Shown here: in pieces, positions 46,592-54,475 of the stretch
How positions within the stretch are numbered: position 1 is the stretch's first letter
Layout of the letters: every line of letters begins with the position of its first letter
Source: Acidobacteriota bacterium
GTDB taxonomy: Bacteria > Acidobacteriota > Aminicenantia > Aminicenantales > Saccharicenantaceae
DNA: 64,000 bases
Direction of reading: 5' to 3'
NCBI GenBank assembly: GCA_029569255.1
Contig: JAKQUO010000019.1
Coordinates: forward strand, 273,175-337,174
Translations under genes and position numbers: made by a program
The notes under the pieces: model-generated
Seen by the model: only the letters and a program-made list of their open reading frames with translations
Databases searched by the model: none
What the model was told of the DNA's origin: nothing

Positions 46592-47334
46592 GGCGGGAGG
46601 ACCTTCCGGCCGGCCCGGCCGGCCAGGGCCAGGCGGAGCTCCGCGAGAGTCGGGGCGGCCATGAGGAAGTCCGTCGCCGCCGCGCCGATCTCCTCGGGCC
46701 TGTGGGCGTCCGAAAAGCGGACGATCGCGAGGTCCGCCGCGACGCCGAAGGCCTCCCGGGCCGCGGCCGCGTCGGCCCGCGGCGAGACCTCGACGGCCTC
46801 GATCCCCAGGCCGGGCGGGATGAACCCGAGCTGGGAGACGAGGCTGAAGGCCTCGCGGTCGATGTGGCTGGCGACGGCCAGGCCCCCGAAGGCGCGGATC
46901 AGGTCGACGGCCTCCCGGGCCGCGAGCTCCGTTGCGCCGAACAGGCAGCGCGGGCTGAAGCCGACGACGCGGTCCTCCGCGTCGGCCAGGACCTGGTCCT
47001 TGATGAATTTCCGTTTCGACGGCGCTTGAGGGAGACGGAGGAAGACCTCGGCCTGGAACGGGGCGAGGTCGGCCCCGGCCTCGAACAGCCCGAGGATGTG
47101 GGCCTCCTCGGCCGTCGTCAGCTCGATGCCCGGCAGGACCGCGGGCCCGGCGCCCGCGGCCGCCCGGGCGACCGCGGCGGCGTTCTCCGTCGTGTTGTGG
47201 TCGGTCACGGCGATGAGGTCGAGCCCGGCCGCCCGGGCCGCCTCGACGACGGCCCGCGGCGACATGGCCAGCTCGCCGCAGGGGGAGAGACAGGTGTGGA
47301 TGTGGAGGTCGGCCCGGAGGCGCCGGAGCTCCAT
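46588..47334 (-). CDS. PHP-domain phosphoesterase
   Basis: A 248-residue PHP protein with metal-binding ADLHIHTCLSPCGE, AVTDHNTTENA, PGIELTTAEEAHILG and VASHIDR and SDAHRPEE. Stand-alone PHP proteins are phosphoesterases, often with trinuclear metal sites. ATG 47334 overlaps the preceding DRTGG-like gene as ATGA. In other anaerobes a PHP protein is a regular neighbour of [FeFe]-hydrogenase-like sensors; its substrate is unknown and may be a nucleotide or a phosphorylated protein. Confidence 0.88.
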   Translation of the reverse strand: MELRRLRADLHIHTCLSPCGELAMSPRAVVEAARAAGLDLIAVTDHNTTENAAAVARAAAGAGPAVLPGIELTTAEEAHILGLFEAGADLAPFQAEVFLRLPQAPSKRKFIKDQVLADAEDRVVGFSPRCLFGATELAAREAVDLIRAFGGLAVASHIDREAFSLVSQLGFIPPGLGIEAVEVSPRADAAAAREAFGVAADLAIVRFSDAHRPEEIGAAATDFLMAAPTLAELRLALAGRAGRKVLPP

Positions 47335-47675
47335 CAACCCCCCCGGAGGCCCATCCCGTAAAGCCTGCCGCAGAGCTCGAAGGTCCCCGTCTCCGCGCCC
47401 AGGAGCGGGACCTTCTCCCGCTCCGCCCGGGCCAGCGCCTCGGGCGCCGGCCGCCGGCCGCCGACGAGGACGACGGCGGCCAGCTCCTTGAGGACGGCCA
47501 CGGCGACGATGTTCGGATGGACCTGCATGGTCACCCAGAGGGCGTCCTTGCGGGCGTGGCCGATGACGTCCGAGAGGAGGTCGCTCGCGTAGCCGCAGCC
47601 GACGGGCCGGCCGAGGGGGAGGCCGGGCGTGAAGACGGTGAGCTCGAGGCGCGCGGCGAGATCGGCGAGGGTCAT
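47334..47675 (-). CDS. DRTGG-domain-like small protein, copy A
   Basis: A 113-residue protein, ATG 47675 overlapping the [FeFe]-hydrogenase-like gene stop by 4 bp. Its pattern GCGYASDLLSDVIGHARKDA, then AVAVLKELAAVVLVGGRRP and EKVPLLGAETGTFELCGRL, fits the DRTGG fold, an accessory domain found with CBS and phosphotransacetylase-type proteins. It is clearly paralogous to the gene at 49445-49801 (both have ASDL.SDV, LAAVV.V.G.RP and PLL). Likely binds a small molecule or nucleotide in the hydrogenase signalling module; function not known. Confidence 0.75.
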   Translation of the reverse strand: MTLADLAARLELTVFTPGLPLGRPVGCGYASDLLSDVIGHARKDALWVTMQVHPNIVAVAVLKELAAVVLVGGRRPAPEALARAEREKVPLLGAETGTFELCGRLYGMGLRGG

Positions 47676-49015
47676 CTCTTCTCCTCCTTCTTCTCCTTCG
47701 GTTTTCGGGCGGGCGCGGCCCCGGCCGGCGGGGCCGCCGCTTCCGCGGGCGCGACGAACGGGCAATCCTCGAGGCGGGCGAGGCCGCGGGCGATGTCGTC
47801 GGCCAGGGTCCGGCAATCGGGCGCGCCGCAGACCCCGCAGTCCCTGCGGGGCAGCCGGGCGAACATCGCTTCCCTGAGCCGGGCCTTGCGGATGGCCCGG
47901 ACGGGGTCGGGATCGAGGGGCCGCGGCTCGGCGGGCTCGACGGGATGGCCGAACGACAGGAAGTCCCGGTGATACAGCCGGAGGGCGTCTTCCTGGTCCA
48001 CGACCGCCTGGTCGCCGGTGTCGGCCAGGAGCTTCAGGATGCGGCTCTTGGCCAGGAAGCGGTTCTCGACCGCGAGCGGCCCGCCGACGCAGCCGTCGGG
48101 GCAGACCATGCACTCGAGCAGGTCGATGTCCTGGAGCAGGCCGGCCTCGACCTCGTCGAGGACCCGCATGGTGTCCCGGATGCCCGAGACGGCCACGGCC
48201 CGGTGGTTCTTGAGCCCGCGGGCCTCGCCGCCGCTGAGGGGCCAGCCCATGCCGACCCCGCTGAAGAGCGCCGTGGAGAAGAAGTGGCCCGCCGGGGCGT
48301 CCTCGCCGCCCTGGCGCAGGGCCTGGCGGACCTGCGGGAAGATGTCCCGGACGGAGATGGCGCCGTCGAGATAGGAGCGGGCCAGCGAGGCCGGGCTGTT
48401 GATGGAGACCATCTTGGCCGGGCAGGGGGTGATGTGGACGATCCCGATCCTCCCGGAAGGAAGGCCCAGGGACTCGGGCAAGCGGGTCCGCAGGATCTTG
48501 GCCGCGATCTCCCGCGGCGGTTCGATGGGCAGGATCTGCCCGCAGAGCGCGGGGTAGCGGCGCTGGATGAGGCGGACGACGACGGGGCAGGTCGAGGTGA
48601 TGAACGGCCGGGGCCGGGGATGCTCGTTGAGGTATTCCCCGGTCGCGGCGGTGTTGAGCTCGGAGACGGCGCTGACGTCGTAGGCCTCGTCGAAGCCGGC
48701 CCGGCGCAGGGCCGAGAGGATCTCGTGCGGCGTGGCGGGCGGGCCGAACTGGCAGTAGACGACCGTCGAGGGGATGGCCACCTTGTAGTCGAAGGCCTCC
48801 AGGGCGTCGAACGAGGTCGTCCGGGAATGGATGGCGCCGTAGGGGCAGACGCGCAGGCACTCGGCGCAGTCGATGCAGAGACTGTCGATGATGCGGGCCT
48901 TGCCGTCGACGACCCGGATGGCCCGGGTCGGGCAGGCCTGCATGCAGTGGACGCAGCCGATGCACTTGTCCCGGACGATGTGGATGGAGTGGAAGGTCCG
49001 CCCGGGCGCGGTCAT
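47672..49015 (-). CDS. [FeFe]-hydrogenase-like protein (putative H2 sensor), degenerate H-cluster site
   Basis: A 447-residue protein: two ferredoxin-type [4Fe-4S] motifs (CIGCVHCMQACP, CIDCAECLRVCP), an [FeFe]-hydrogenase large-subunit C-domain, then an Fe-S domain with CGVCGAPDC near residue 390 and a charged Lys/Glu tail. H-cluster motifs are recognisable but altered: TSCCP reads TSTCP, MPCxxK reads TPCPAK, and MACPGGCxxGG reads MVCPDGCVGG. Such proteins, also known in Thermotoga next to hydABC, are thought to sense rather than turn over H2. It overlaps both neighbours by 4 bp, within a block of small ATPases, DRTGG-like and PHP genes. Confidence 0.85.
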   Translation of the reverse strand: MTAPGRTFHSIHIVRDKCIGCVHCMQACPTRAIRVVDGKARIIDSLCIDCAECLRVCPYGAIHSRTTSFDALEAFDYKVAIPSTVVYCQFGPPATPHEILSALRRAGFDEAYDVSAVSELNTAATGEYLNEHPRPRPFITSTCPVVVRLIQRRYPALCGQILPIEPPREIAAKILRTRLPESLGLPSGRIGIVHITPCPAKMVSINSPASLARSYLDGAISVRDIFPQVRQALRQGGEDAPAGHFFSTALFSGVGMGWPLSGGEARGLKNHRAVAVSGIRDTMRVLDEVEAGLLQDIDLLECMVCPDGCVGGPLAVENRFLAKSRILKLLADTGDQAVVDQEDALRLYHRDFLSFGHPVEPAEPRPLDPDPVRAIRKARLREAMFARLPRRDCGVCGAPDCRTLADDIARGLARLEDCPFVAPAEAAAPPAGAAPARKPKEKKEEKR

Positions 49016-49458
49016 GGCGCGCGTCCGTCCGGCCGGATGGCGATGTCGAGCCGGGTCCCGCGGCCGACCTCCGTGTCGATGTCGAAGGCGTCGGCGTTCC
49101 TCCGGATGTTCGGCAGGCCCATGCCGGCCCCGAACCCGAGCTCGCGCATCTCGGCCGTGGCCGTCGAGAAGCCCTCGGACAGGGCCATCCCGACGTCGGG
49201 GATGCCCGGGCCGCGGTCGTCCACCGTGAGGCGGACCTCGCCGGGGGTGACGGTCAGGTCCAGGCGGGCCTCCCGGGCGTACATGATGACGTTCATCTCG
49301 GCCTCGTAGGAGACGATGGCCGTCCGGCGGATGGTCGCCGCGTCGAACCCGAGCTCCTTGAGCAGCTCCTTGATCTCGCAGGCCGCGGCCCCGGCCTTGG
49401 CGAAGTCCCCGCCCCTGACGAGGAACCAGCGGCGGTAGGCGGGCTCAGCGTCCCGCAT
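49012..49458 (-). CDS. RsbW-like ATPase (anti-sigma/serine kinase type)
   Basis: A 148-residue GHKL ATPase of the RsbW/SpoIIAB type: helix ACEIKELLKELGFDAATIRR, N-box SYEAEMNVIMYAR, G1 VDDRGPGIPD, G2 LGFGAGMGLPNI, and GRGTRLDI. It is distinct from the second ATPase at 46061. RsbW proteins phosphorylate a partner on Ser and bind sigma factors; here the partner is unknown, as no anti-anti-sigma gene is in the window. It overlaps the [FeFe]-like gene (4 bp) and the DRTGG-like gene (14 bp). Confidence 0.88.
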   Translation of the reverse strand: MRDAEPAYRRWFLVRGGDFAKAGAAACEIKELLKELGFDAATIRRTAIVSYEAEMNVIMYAREARLDLTVTPGEVRLTVDDRGPGIPDVGMALSEGFSTATAEMRELGFGAGMGLPNIRRNADAFDIDTEVGRGTRLDIAIRPDGRAP

Positions 49459-49801
49459 GGCCGCCGTCCTCGATGAACCGGGCGATCCTCGAACAGGCCT
49501 CGAACATGCTCAGCTTCGTGGCCAGGAGGGGGAGGCCGCGCGACAGGGCCTGGGCGACGACGCCGGGGTCCGGGCGCTTGCCCTGGACGAAAACGACCGC
49601 GGCCAGGTCGGCGACGGAGCAGGCGCTGACGACGTGGGCGTTGGCCAGGCCCGTGAGGAGGAGCGACCCGGCCTCGGCCGAGGCCAGGACGTCGCTCATG
49701 AGGTCGGAGGCGAAGACGCCGCGGCAGGGCGCCTCGGGGGACGCCTTCGGGGTCAGCAGCTCGGCCTCGAGAAGGGCGAGAACGTCCTTGAGAACGATCA
49801 T
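49445..49801 (-). CDS. DRTGG-domain-like small protein, copy B
   Basis: A 118-residue paralogue of copy A: GVFASDLMSDVLASAEAGSL, then VADLAAVVFVQGKRPDP and LPLLATKLSMFEACSRIARF. ATG 49801 has GGGAGG upstream. It begins a run of genes to 46061 joined by overlaps, with a 78-bp gap to the [2Fe-2S] gene upstream. Two copies flanking the RsbW-like ATPase and [FeFe]-like sensor suggest a heterodimer or two related ligand sensors; inference only. Confidence 0.75.
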   Translation of the reverse strand: MIVLKDVLALLEAELLTPKASPEAPCRGVFASDLMSDVLASAEAGSLLLTGLANAHVVSACSVADLAAVVFVQGKRPDPGVVAQALSRGLPLLATKLSMFEACSRIARFIEDGGHAGR

Positions 49802-49879
49802 CGGGGCCTCCCGGCCCGCCGGTCCGTCCGGGGGCCTCATTATATCCCGAACCCCGGAGGAAGGGAAGGCGCGCCCCGC

Positions 49880-50272
49880 TCAGCCCATCGTCTCGCTGCC
49901 GACGGCCAGGACGTGGTCGGCCACCATCTTCCCGCCCAGGACGTGCTTGGCGAAGATCTCCCGCATCTTGGCCGGGGTGAGGCCGCCGTACTTGACCGGG
50001 GGCCGGCCGGCGAGCTCGACGGTGGCCATGGGCTCCTTGTTGCAGAGCCCGGCGCAGCCGGAGGTCGTCACGACGACGTCCGTGACCCCGGACCGGCCGA
50101 TCTCGTCGAGCAGGGCGGTCATGATCTCGCGGGCCCCGGCGGCGATGCCGCAGGTGCCCATGTGCACGGTCACCCGGGCCCGGCCTTGCCCCTCCCGGAC
50201 GGTCATCCGGGACCTGGCGGCCTCCCGGATCCTGGCCAGGTCCTGGACGCGCAGCTTCTTTCGCTCGGCCAT
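49880..50272 (-). CDS. Thioredoxin-like [2Fe-2S] ferredoxin (NuoE/HydB N-domain type)
   Basis: A 130-residue protein with the thioredoxin-like ferredoxin fold: RVTVHMGTCGIAAGAREIM and TTSGCAGLCNKEPMATVEL. Three cysteines fit the expected cluster loop, with the fourth position unclear; similar 'GTCGIAAGA' sequences occur at the N-terminus of HydB-type NADH-hydrogenase subunits. It probably carries electrons to or from the Hox diaphorase or the [FeFe]-like sensor. ATG 50272; 21 bp after hypA. Confidence 0.85.
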   Translation of the reverse strand: MAERKKLRVQDLARIREAARSRMTVREGQGRARVTVHMGTCGIAAGAREIMTALLDEIGRSGVTDVVVTTSGCAGLCNKEPMATVELAGRPPVKYGGLTPAKMREIFAKHVLGGKMVADHVLAVGSETMG

Positions 50273-50293
50273 GGCTTCCCCCTTTCCCCTCGT

Positions 50294-50638
50294 TCAGGCC
50301 TCGAGGTCGATCTTTTCGATGACGAGCTCGCGGCCGGCGACGATCTCGACCCGGCGCGAGCCGCAGGCGGCGCAGGAGAAATCGGCCTCCTCGCGGACGG
50401 CCCCGCCGCCGCAGTCCGGGCAGCGGACCTTGACGGGAACGGCCGCGATCTCGAGGCGGGCCTCCTCGGCGATCGTCCCTTTCTTGTAGGAGTCGAACGC
50501 CGACACGAGGAGGTCGGGGACGACCCCGGACATGACCCCGACCGAGAGGACGACCCGCGTCACCCGGCGCGCGCCGTGCTCCCGGGCCTTCTCCTCGAGG
50601 ACCTCGAAGGCGGAGGCGACGAGGGAGAGCTCATGCAC
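50294..50638 (-). CDS. hypA: Hydrogenase nickel-incorporation protein HypA
   Basis: A 114-residue HypA that delivers Ni to the [NiFe] site together with HypB. The Ni-binding N-terminus MHELSL is exact, with the zinc-ribbon CPDC (about residue 74) and CAAC (about 91). It overlaps hypB by 8 bp. No hypCDEF are in the window. Confidence 0.96.
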   Translation of the reverse strand: MHELSLVASAFEVLEEKAREHGARRVTRVVLSVGVMSGVVPDLLVSAFDSYKKGTIAEEARLEIAAVPVKVRCPDCGGGAVREEADFSCAACGSRRVEIVAGRELVIEKIDLEA

Positions 50639-51302
50639 GGCCGGACCTCAGGCGGTCGAGGGATGCGACGAGGAAGCCGGCCACGCCGTCGACCCCCTCG
50701 CCCCGGAGGGCCGAAACGGTGAAGATCTCGAGGCCGGGCTTGATGGCCAGGGCCTCGGCCCGGGCCCGCTCCGGGTCGAACGGCAGGTGCGGCGCGAGGT
50801 CGGCCTTGGTCAGGATGACCGCGTCGGCCGAAAGGAAGGCGGCCGGGTATTTGGCCGGCTTGTCGTCGCCCTCGGGCGCCGAGAGCAGGACGAAGCGGAG
50901 GTCCTCGCCGAGATCGTAGGAGGCCGGGCAGACGAGGTTGCCGACGTTCTCGATGAACAGGAAATCGATGTCCGCCGGGACCTCGCCGATGACCTTGCCG
51001 ATCATGCGGGCCTCGAGGTGGCAGGCCCCGCCGGTCGTGATCTGCCAGGCGGGGACGCCCTTGCGGCGGATGCGCTCGGCGTCCCGCTCGGTCTCGACGT
51101 CGCCCTCGATGACGGCCATCCGGTGGCGCCCGCGGAAGAGGTCGGCCAGGGCCTCGAGGAGCGCCGTCTTGCCCGAGCCCGGCGAGCTCAGCAGGTTGAC
51201 GCCGAGGATGCCGCGCCGCCGGAGCTCGGCCCGGATGGCCTCCGCGGCCTGCTTGTTCGTGGCCAGGAGGTCCCTGGCGACGGTGAGCGTCTTCACGGTC
51301 AC
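50631..51302 (-). CDS. hypB: Hydrogenase nickel-incorporation GTPase HypB
   Basis: A 223-residue HypB: P-loop SSPGSGKTALLE, metal site TGGACHLEARMI (Cys and His), FIENVGNLVCPASYDLGED, and TKADLAPHLPFD for guanine. It lacks the His-rich N-terminal nickel store of some HypB. GTG start 51302 overlaps the protease stop (GTGA). Confidence 0.96.
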   Translation of the reverse strand: MTVKTLTVARDLLATNKQAAEAIRAELRRRGILGVNLLSSPGSGKTALLEALADLFRGRHRMAVIEGDVETERDAERIRRKGVPAWQITTGGACHLEARMIGKVIGEVPADIDFLFIENVGNLVCPASYDLGEDLRFVLLSAPEGDDKPAKYPAAFLSADAVILTKADLAPHLPFDPERARAEALAIKPGLEIFTVSALRGEGVDGVAGFLVASLDRLRSGRA

Positions 51303-51763
51303 GATCGGGCCTCCTTCAGGAACGAGACCAGGAACTCCAGGGCCGCGGCCAGGTCCCTCTCGGCCCGCGCCGTGAGCCCCTCGCCGACCGCGAAGCTGTG
51401 GCCGCGGACGGCCAGGAGCCGGGCCTTCGGGCGCTTGCCGGTGAGCCCGGCGGCGACGGCCAGGACCTGGGCCGGGCCCAGGGCGTGGCTCAGGGCCGGC
51501 ACGGCCGGGTCGGGCTCGACCGGCTCGAAGGTGAACGGCCGGCCCAGCCGGCGGGCGGCGTCGACGAAGACGACGGTGTCGTGGCCGGCGCAGTCCAGGG
51601 CGTCCTCGACGTTGAGCTGGTAGTTGGCGTCGCAGGCGACGCCGGGGAGGCGGAGCTTTTCCAGGCGCTCGACGAGAGAGCCCCCCAGGCCGTCGTCGCG
51701 GCGGCCGGGGTTGCCGATGCCCAGGACGAGGACCGACGGCCGTTCGCGGCGCCGCGCGGTCAG
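51299..51763 (-). CDS. [NiFe]-hydrogenase maturation protease, CTG start
   Basis: A 154-residue endopeptidase of the HyaD/HybD/HoxW type that trims the large subunit C-terminus after Ni insertion. The translation from CTG 51763 reads LTARRRERPSVLVLGIGNPG, then RRDDGLGGSLVERL with an Asp metal ligand, DTVVFVDAARR, and LSHALGPAQVLAVA with the His ligand. All of these precede the first ordinary start codon, so a start at GTG 51502 would remove every nickel ligand but the His. No ATG, GTG or TTG lies in frame upstream before the hydrogenase-gene overlap; CTG overlaps the hoxH stop (CTGA) and has AGAGGAAAG about seven bases upstream. Confidence 0.82.
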   Translation of the reverse strand: MTARRRERPSVLVLGIGNPGRRDDGLGGSLVERLEKLRLPGVACDANYQLNVEDALDCAGHDTVVFVDAARRLGRPFTFEPVEPDPAVPALSHALGPAQVLAVAAGLTGKRPKARLLAVRGHSFAVGEGLTARAERDLAAALEFLVSFLKEARS

Positions 51764-53208
51764 CGGACTTTCCTCTGGAGGACCCGGCCGCCCGGGCCGA
51801 CGAGCGTGACCTCGAGCGGCATCCGGCCCAGGGCGTGGGTGGCGCAGCTCAGGCAGGGATCGTAGGCCCGGATGGCCACCTCGACGCGGTTGAGCATGCC
51901 CTCCGTGATCTCGGGCTTCTCCGACAGCGTGTTCACGGCCACCCAGTGGACGGCCCGGTTCATGGGCTCGTTGTTGTTGGTCGTCGAGACGATGAGGTTG
52001 GCCATGGTGATCTGGTCGTTGCCGTCGACGCGGTAGTGGTGGAAGAGCGTCCCCCGCGGGGCCTCGACGAGGCCGACCCCCTCCGGGGCCCGGCGGCCCT
52101 TCTCGACCAGCCTCGGGCCCTGGAGGTCCTTGTCGAGCAGGAGCTCCTTGACGACCTCGGCGGCGTGGAGGAGCTCGATGAGCCGGGCCCAGTGGGTGTG
52201 GAGGGACATGTTGTTGGGCTTGCCGTCGGTGTAGGCCTTGTAGGCCTCGAACTCCTTCTGGGCCAGGGGCGAGGGGATGTAGTCGCAGGTGTTCAGCCGG
52301 GCCAGGGGCCCGACGCGGTACCAGCCGTCCGCCTTGCCGAGCGAGCGGAGGTAGGGGAACTTCATGTAGCTCCAGGTCCGGACCTCCTCGCCGATGTGGT
52401 CGAGGTAGTCCCGGTAATCGACGTCGTCGAGGACCTTGCGGCCCTCGGCGTCGACGGCCCGGAGGACGCCGTGGTAGAAGTCGAGCGCCCCGTCCTTGCG
52501 GACGAGGCTGAGGTGGTTGGAGGGGAAGGCGGCGAAGCCGTCGACGACGTCTTTGTTCTTCCGCTGGTAGTCCTTGAACAGCTCGACGCCGGCCAGCGCC
52601 CAGTCGATGGCCAGGCCGGCGTTCACGGCCGCGGCCCCGTCGAGGAGGCGGTCGCGGTCCTCGGGGGCGAGGCCCTTGTTGACGCCCCCGGGGATGGCGC
52701 CGGTGCCGTGGATCTTCTTGCCGGCCGTGGCCAGGATGACCTCCTGGCCGAACTTGCGCAGGAGGACGGCCCGCGTCGCCAGGTCCTTGTCGAGGGCGAT
52801 GAGGCCGATGACGTTCCGGACGGCCGGGTCGGCGTCCATGCCCAGCAGGAAGTCGGGGGCCGAGAGATGGAAGAAGTGCAGGGCGTGCGACTGGAGCATC
52901 TGGCCGTAGTGCATCAGCCGGCGCACCTTCTCGGCCGTGGCCGTGAGCTTCCCCGGCCCGGCGCCGACGACGACGTCCATGGCCTTGGCCGCCGCCAGGT
53001 GGTGGCTGACCGGGCAGATGCCGCAGAGCCGCTGGACGAGCACGGGGGCCTCCCAGTAGGGGCGGCCCTGGACGAAGCGCTCGAAGCCGCGGAACTCGAC
53101 GATGTGGAAGCGGGACTGGGTCACCCGGCCGGCGTCGTCGAGGCGGATGGTGACCTTGCCGTGTCCTTCGATCCGGGTGACGGGCTCGATGGTGATCTTT
53201 CTACCCAT
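51760..53208 (-). CDS. hoxH: [NiFe]-hydrogenase large subunit, HoxH type (group 3)
   Basis: A 482-residue catalytic subunit that splits or forms H2. N-terminal ligands Cys62 and Cys65 in RLCGICPVSHH, C-terminal ligands Cys452 and Cys455 in DPCLSCATH. The 24 residues after His458 are the tail removed by the maturation protease, whose gene is next. RIEGHGKVTI at residues 12-21 is typical. With hoxEF, hoxU and hoxY directly upstream this is a group 3d-like NAD-linked soluble hydrogenase; it has no signal peptide. Confidence 0.94.
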   Translation of the reverse strand: MGRKITIEPVTRIEGHGKVTIRLDDAGRVTQSRFHIVEFRGFERFVQGRPYWEAPVLVQRLCGICPVSHHLAAAKAMDVVVGAGPGKLTATAEKVRRLMHYGQMLQSHALHFFHLSAPDFLLGMDADPAVRNVIGLIALDKDLATRAVLLRKFGQEVILATAGKKIHGTGAIPGGVNKGLAPEDRDRLLDGAAAVNAGLAIDWALAGVELFKDYQRKNKDVVDGFAAFPSNHLSLVRKDGALDFYHGVLRAVDAEGRKVLDDVDYRDYLDHIGEEVRTWSYMKFPYLRSLGKADGWYRVGPLARLNTCDYIPSPLAQKEFEAYKAYTDGKPNNMSLHTHWARLIELLHAAEVVKELLLDKDLQGPRLVEKGRRAPEGVGLVEAPRGTLFHHYRVDGNDQITMANLIVSTTNNNEPMNRAVHWVAVNTLSEKPEITEGMLNRVEVAIRAYDPCLSCATHALGRMPLEVTLVGPGGRVLQRKVR

Positions 53209-53221
53209 TGCGGTTCACCCT

Positions 53222-53767
53222 TCAGTCGAATTTTATCAGATCGTAGGCCAGGTTGAGCGGCCGCCCCTCGATGATGGCCGTCAGGGCCTCCCAGATGAGG
53301 TCGGCCGAGGGCGGGCAGCCCGGCAGGAAGCAGTCGATCTTGACGACCTCGTGGCAGGGATAGACCTTGTCCAGGATGACCGGCAGGTCCTCGTCGTTGG
53401 GGATGACGCGCTCTCCGGGGTCGACCGTGGGCGAGTTGAGGTAGGCCTCCTCGAGGCACTCCTTGAGGGGGATGCTGTTGCGCAGGGCGGGCAGGCCGCC
53501 CATGACGGCGCACTCGCCGAGGGAGACGAGGACCCGGCAGTTCTTGCGGAAGTCGCGCAGGACCGCGACGTTCTCGCTGTTGCTGCAGCCGCCCTCGATG
53601 AGGCCGATGTCGGCGGGCTTGGTGAACCGCTTGATGTCGTCGATCGGCGACTTGTTGAACTCGACGAGCTCGACGAGCCGGAGGATGCGCTCGTCGATGT
53701 CGAGGATGGACATGTGGCAGCCGAAGCAGCCGGCGAGCGAAGCGGTGGCGATGACGGGTTTGCCCAT
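53222..53767 (-). CDS. hoxY: [NiFe]-hydrogenase small subunit, HoxY type
   Basis: A 181-residue small subunit carrying the proximal [4Fe-4S] cluster. Ligands are seen in GCFGCHMS, GECAVMGG and FLPGCPPS. The short form without a second domain or twin-arginine signal fits cytoplasmic group 3 enzymes. ATG 53767 lies 3 bp after hoxU and its stop 13 bp before hoxH. Confidence 0.93.
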   Translation of the reverse strand: MGKPVIATASLAGCFGCHMSILDIDERILRLVELVEFNKSPIDDIKRFTKPADIGLIEGGCSNSENVAVLRDFRKNCRVLVSLGECAVMGGLPALRNSIPLKECLEEAYLNSPTVDPGERVIPNDEDLPVILDKVYPCHEVVKIDCFLPGCPPSADLIWEALTAIIEGRPLNLAYDLIKFD

Positions 53768-53770
53768 GGC

Positions 53771-54475
53771 CTACCTCCCGGCGCCTTTCTCGACGTCGCT
53801 GCCGATGGGCGCCCCGTCGTACTTGCGCTTCCCGATGGGGACGGCGAAGCCGGTCTCCTTGCGCAGGATGGCGCCCACCGGGCAGATGTCCATGGCCCGG
53901 CGGGCCTCCGCGTCGGAGAGGCCCGCGGCCAGCCTCTGGTCGATCTCGATGGTCACGCGGGGGCCCCGCTCGACGGCGGCGAAGACCTTCCGGCCGTCCT
54001 TGGCCCGGATGCCGCGGACGCACCGGAGGCACTGGATGCAGCGGTTCCGTTCGAGCATGAGGCGGGGGGCCCGGGCGTCGAGGGCCCGGCCGGGCCAGAG
54101 GTAGGGGAACCGCGGGACCATCATCCGGTAGCGGTAGGCCAGGGCCTGGAGCTCGCAATTGCCGCTCTTCTCGCAGGACGGGCAGAAGTGGTTCCCCTCG
54201 ACGAAGAGCATCTCGATGAGGGACTTGCGCATGTCCTCGAGGTCGGGGGCCGTGTTCTCGACGGCCATCCCCTCGGTCACCGGCTGGGTGCAGGCGGCCA
54301 TGTACCGGCCGGCGACGCGGACCGTGCAGATCCGGCAGCTGCCCACGGGCTTGAGCCCTTCGTAATGGCAAAGGACGGGGATCCAGACGCCGTTGGCCTT
54401 GGCCGCCTCGACGATCGTCTGGCCCGCCCGGGCGACGCAGGGCCGGCCGTCGATGGTGAAGCGTATCTCACTCAT
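53771..54475 (-). CDS. hoxU: Hydrogenase diaphorase subunit HoxU (NuoG N-terminal type)
   Basis: A 234-residue electron-transfer subunit: [2Fe-2S] ferredoxin domain (CHYEGLKPVGSCRICTV), the His-Cys [4Fe-4S] motif HFCPSCEKSGNCELQ, and a ferredoxin-like [4Fe-4S] motif CIQCLRCVRG with a later CPVGAI. It bridges the diaphorase HoxF and hydrogenase HoxY. Overlaps hoxEF by 8 bp. Confidence 0.93.
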   Translation of the reverse strand: MSEIRFTIDGRPCVARAGQTIVEAAKANGVWIPVLCHYEGLKPVGSCRICTVRVAGRYMAACTQPVTEGMAVENTAPDLEDMRKSLIEMLFVEGNHFCPSCEKSGNCELQALAYRYRMMVPRFPYLWPGRALDARAPRLMLERNRCIQCLRCVRGIRAKDGRKVFAAVERGPRVTIEIDQRLAAGLSDAEARRAMDICPVGAILRKETGFAVPIGKRKYDGAPIGSDVEKGAGR

